Origin: an uncultured Spirochaetales bacterium | GTDB taxonomy: Bacteria > Spirochaetota > Spirochaetia > Sphaerochaetales > Sphaerochaetaceae | Reading direction: 5' to 3' | Length of the DNA: 8,711 nt | NCBI GenBank assembly: GCA_945947045.1 | Contig: CAMEXG010000079.1 | Location: forward strand, 1 to 8,711 | Position numbers and translations under genes: made by a program | In this document: piece after piece, positions 7,501-8,711 of the stretch | How positions within the stretch are numbered: position 1 is the first letter of the stretch | How the letters are laid out: the number at the start of each line of letters is the position of its first letter | Notes under the pieces: model-generated | Told to the model about the DNA's origin: nothing | The model's input: only the letters and a program-made list of their open reading frames with translations | Database searches by the model: none

Positions 7501-7531
7501 AAAAAAAGAGCCCCCACTCAAGAAGGAGCTC
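7501..7531 (-). terminator. Intrinsic terminator after rpmB
   Basis: On the minus strand GAGCTCC (7531-7525) pairs with GGGGCTC (7514-7508), seven pairs including one G-T, around a 10-base loop, and runs straight into seven T residues (7507-7501). It lies 33 bases after the rpmB stop and 24 bases before the GTG start of the aspartokinase/homoserine dehydrogenase gene. That leaves almost no room for an independent promoter between the terminator and that gene. Confidence 0.85.
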
Positions 7532-7564
7532 CTCATCTCACCAAAAATTAGTTCTCAGGCGAAA

Positions 7565-7795
7565 TCAAACAACCTTCTGCACTTTTCCAGCTCTGAGGCA
7601 GCGTGTGCAGATTTTAATTGTTCTGGGTGTACCGTCGATGAGTGCCTTGACTGTAACGATGTTTGGTCTGAATTCGCGCTTTGTAGTGACGCCGATGTGC
7701 TGACCAACACCACCCTTCTTCTTAGGCTGTCCCTTTCTTGTAACGACGTTACCAGAAATTGTACCCTTACCACAAATATCACATCTTCTAGCCAT
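7565..7795 (-). CDS. rpmB: 50S ribosomal protein L28 (bL28), zinc-ribbon form
   Basis: A 76-residue basic protein of the large ribosomal subunit. MARRCDICGKGTISGN is the classic L28 N-terminus. Two CxxC pairs, C5/C8 and C63/C66 (CTRC), make it the zinc-binding 'C+' form. Between them lies a Gly/Lys-rich stretch (about 20-40, KKKGGVGQHIG) that is longer than in short L28s such as that of Treponema. The ATG is preceded by AAGGTGG (7805-7811), nine bases away. rpmG is not adjacent. The gene is monocistronic by layout: a 145-base leader region upstream and a strong terminator downstream. No -35/-10 pair in the leader convinced me. Confidence 0.97.
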   Translation of the reverse strand: MARRCDICGKGTISGNVVTRKGQPKKKGGVGQHIGVTTKREFRPNIVTVKALIDGTPRTIKICTRCLRAGKVQKVV

Positions 7796-7833
7796 GATCT
7801 TTATCCACCTTACTATTTGTTCTTTCTTTTTCT

Positions 7834-7883
7834 GACAAAACCTTTGTCGGCACTAGGCCGGGAGCATGGCAAAGATTTATGCC
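7834..7883 (-). other. Short hairpins in the rpmB 5' leader
   Basis: Three small inverted repeats lie within 50 bases: GACAAA/TTTGTC (7834-7839 with 7843-7848, 3-base loop), CGGC/GCCG (7848-7851 with 7857-7860, 5-base loop) and GGCA/TGCC (7868-7871 with 7880-7883). The first two share a base, so they compete. They sit some 23-70 bases upstream of the ribosome site. They could form a structured leader, but each stem is short enough to arise by chance. Confidence 0.25.
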
Positions 7884-7940
7884 GTCACAACTATGGAAGT
7901 TTATAGAAAGTCAAAGCCTTTGTAAATACCCGATACCCAA

Positions 7941-8561
7941 TTATTCCTGCTTTACGTCCACTTTAGGACAAAGCTTTGATAGTGGACACTCGATACACTT
8001 GGGCTTTGGCCTACAAAACATTCGCCCAAGGCTGTTTACAGTATCACTTAACCGACTCCAATACTCTTTATCTATAGTCTCTTTAATCTCTCTTGAAGCT
8101 TTTGACCTATCATGTGTATCTGTAAGCCCTAAACGAAAAGCAGTTCGCTCAAAATGCGTGTCTACAACTACAGCACTCTCCCCTTTTACTCTCTGCAGAT
8201 AACAGGATGCTGTCTTTTCCCCCACCCCAGGTAATTTCACAAGTTCTTCCAAAGTATCTGGGATACCATGCTGATCCACTATTCTTGAAAGTTCCTGGAT
8301 ATTCTTGGCCTTCGCTCTAAATAAACCAGAACCATGTATTAGTTTTTCAATCTCTTCTCTTTCAGCACCTGCGATAGAGTGAGGATTGGGATATGCACTA
8401 AATAACTTCTCTGCACTGATAGCCGCCATCTTATCGGTGCTCGATCCACTTAAGATAACGGTGACAAGAAACCTAAATGGCTCTGTACAAGGTAAGAATT
8501 CTATTTCTTTAGGAAAGAATGAATCTAATTCAGATATTATTTCAAAAACTGTTGACTCCAT
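7941..8561 (-). CDS. nth: Endonuclease III (DNA glycosylase/AP lyase)
   Basis: A 206-residue base-excision repair enzyme that removes oxidised pyrimidines and cleaves abasic sites (E. coli Nth has 211). The helix-hairpin-helix LPGVGEKTA carries the catalytic Lys (K116), VVDTHFER carries the catalytic Asp (D134), and LGR precedes a C-terminal four-Cys iron-sulfur loop (C183, C189, C192, C198). Two deviations are visible. The cluster spacing is C-X5-C-X2-C-X5-C rather than C-X6-C-X2-C-X5-C, and the usual LSAQ-x-TD strand reads LSGSSTD, replacing the DNA-inserting Gln with Ser. The start at 8561 fits the family N-terminus. A good AAGGAG exists, but 17 bases upstream, too far for normal use, so initiation is unclear. 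The start codon lies within the promoter of the divergent tRNA-Pro gene. Confidence 0.92.
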   Translation of the reverse strand: MESTVFEIISELDSFFPKEIEFLPCTEPFRFLVTVILSGSSTDKMAAISAEKLFSAYPNPHSIAGAEREEIEKLIHGSGLFRAKAKNIQELSRIVDQHGIPDTLEELVKLPGVGEKTASCYLQRVKGESAVVVDTHFERTAFRLGLTDTHDRSKASREIKETIDKEYWSRLSDTVNSLGRMFCRPKPKCIECPLSKLCPKVDVKQE

Positions 8562-8580
8562 TTTATAAATTTTCTATACT
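8552..8580 (+). promoter_or_regulatory. sigma70 promoter of tRNA-Pro
   Basis: TTGACT (8552-8557, 5 of 6) and TATACT (8575-8580, 5 of 6) are separated by exactly 17 bases. Transcription would start near 8587, about five bases before the mature tRNA. This is the best promoter in the window. Its -35 and spacer cover the first codons and start codon of the divergent nth gene. Confidence 0.8.
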
Positions 8581-8591
8581 CCTTCTTGCTT

Positions 8592-8664
8592 CGGGATGTC
8601 GCCTAGCGGCTATGGCGCCTGCTTTGGGAGCAGGATATCGATGGTTCGAGTCCATTCATCCCGA
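8592..8664 (+). tRNA. tRNA-Pro (anticodon TGG)
   Basis: A full cloverleaf can be drawn. The acceptor stem is CGGGATG/CATCCCG (8592-8598 with 8657-8663) with discriminator A8664. The D stem is GCC/GGC (8601-8603 with 8614-8616). The anticodon stem is CCTGC/GCAGG (8618-8622 with 8630-8634) around loop TTTGGGA, putting TGG at 8625-8627. The variable loop has five bases. The T stem is GATGG/CCATT (one G-T pair) around TTCGAGT. TGG reads CCA and, by wobble, other proline codons. The 3' CCA is not encoded (ATA follows), so a CCA-adding enzyme is required. It has its own promoter and terminator, so it is a single-gene unit. Confidence 0.96.
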
Positions 8665-8669
8665 TATTT

Positions 8670-8711
8670 GAAGCTGGAACTTGATACAAATAGGTTTCAG
8701 CTTCTTTTTTT
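8670..8711 (+). terminator. Intrinsic terminator of the tRNA-Pro unit
   Basis: GAAGCTGGAAC (8670-8680) pairs with GTTTCAGCTTC (8694-8704), 11 pairs with one G-T, around a 13-base loop. It is followed by at least seven T residues to the window edge. It begins six bases after the tRNA's last base. Confidence 0.92.

Noticed and set aside
7477..7564. Threonine attenuator or T-box upstream of thrA
   Set aside because: There is no Thr/Ile-rich leader peptide, no specifier or T-box sequence, and only one hairpin, which is explained as the rpmB terminator.
7555..7782. 75-residue open frame on the minus strand over rpmB
   Set aside because: It is an overlapping frame of the certain rpmB gene, with a biased Ser/Arg/Gln composition and no ribosome site. 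It is a shadow.
7885..7930. rpmB promoter using TTTACA/TATAAA or TTGACT boxes on the minus strand
   Set aside because: The spacers are wrong (15 bases for TTTACA to TATAAA; no -10 at 16-18 bases after TTGACT), so I did not annotate it.
1..8711. CRISPR array, prophage, toxin-antitoxin or other defence locus
   Set aside because: There are no regularly spaced repeats, no phage or transposase genes, and no small paired ORFs. The genes are housekeeping, transport and sensing families.

Overview
This is an AT-rich bacterial chromosome segment with tightly packed genes. It carries six protein genes of recognisable family plus a ribosomal protein, one tRNA and two clear intrinsic terminators. The L28 protein begins MARRC..CGKGTISG, which from memory resembles spirochaete L28. 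Together with the gut-anaerobe style MATE pump, this makes a host-associated spirochaete (Sphaerochaetaceae-like) my best guess, at low confidence. Nothing in the window proves the phylum.

Layout, left to right. Positions 1-147 are non-coding and start with a G/C-rich hairpin that could be the right-hand end of an IS200/IS605-type element lying outside the window. Next is an amidohydrolase-family protein (148-1041, +). Its last codons overlap tail-to-tail with a LytS/YehU-type sensor histidine kinase (1032-2333, -). The kinase is divergent from a MATE efflux pump (2437-3804, +), which in turn overlaps tail-to-tail with threonine synthase thrC (3786-5048, -). Upstream of thrC on the same strand is an aspartokinase/homoserine dehydrogenase fusion (5059-7476, -), translationally coupled to thrC. 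Further upstream on the minus strand are a strong terminator, rpmB (L28, 7565-7795) and an endonuclease III (7941-8561). At the right edge is a complete one-gene tRNA-Pro(TGG) unit on the plus strand with promoter, tRNA and terminator.

The thrA-thrC pair covers two steps of threonine synthesis: aspartate semialdehyde to homoserine, and O-phosphohomoserine to threonine. Homoserine kinase (thrB) is not between them and not in the window. The most striking observation is that the N-terminal aspartokinase domain of the fusion has lost every hallmark catalytic motif. The two ACT regulatory domains and the homoserine dehydrogenase active site are fully preserved, which suggests a pseudokinase kept as an allosteric module.

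A second pattern concerns gene starts. rpmB, thrA and thrC have good Shine-Dalgarno sites. The amidohydrolase, histidine kinase, MATE and nth genes have none at a usable distance. The amidohydrolase and histidine kinase have a TANNNT -10-like hexamer exactly six bases before the ATG, and MATE has one ten bases before, which fits leaderless or near-leaderless transcripts. A third is that the tRNA-Pro promoter is laid directly over the start codon of the divergent nth gene.
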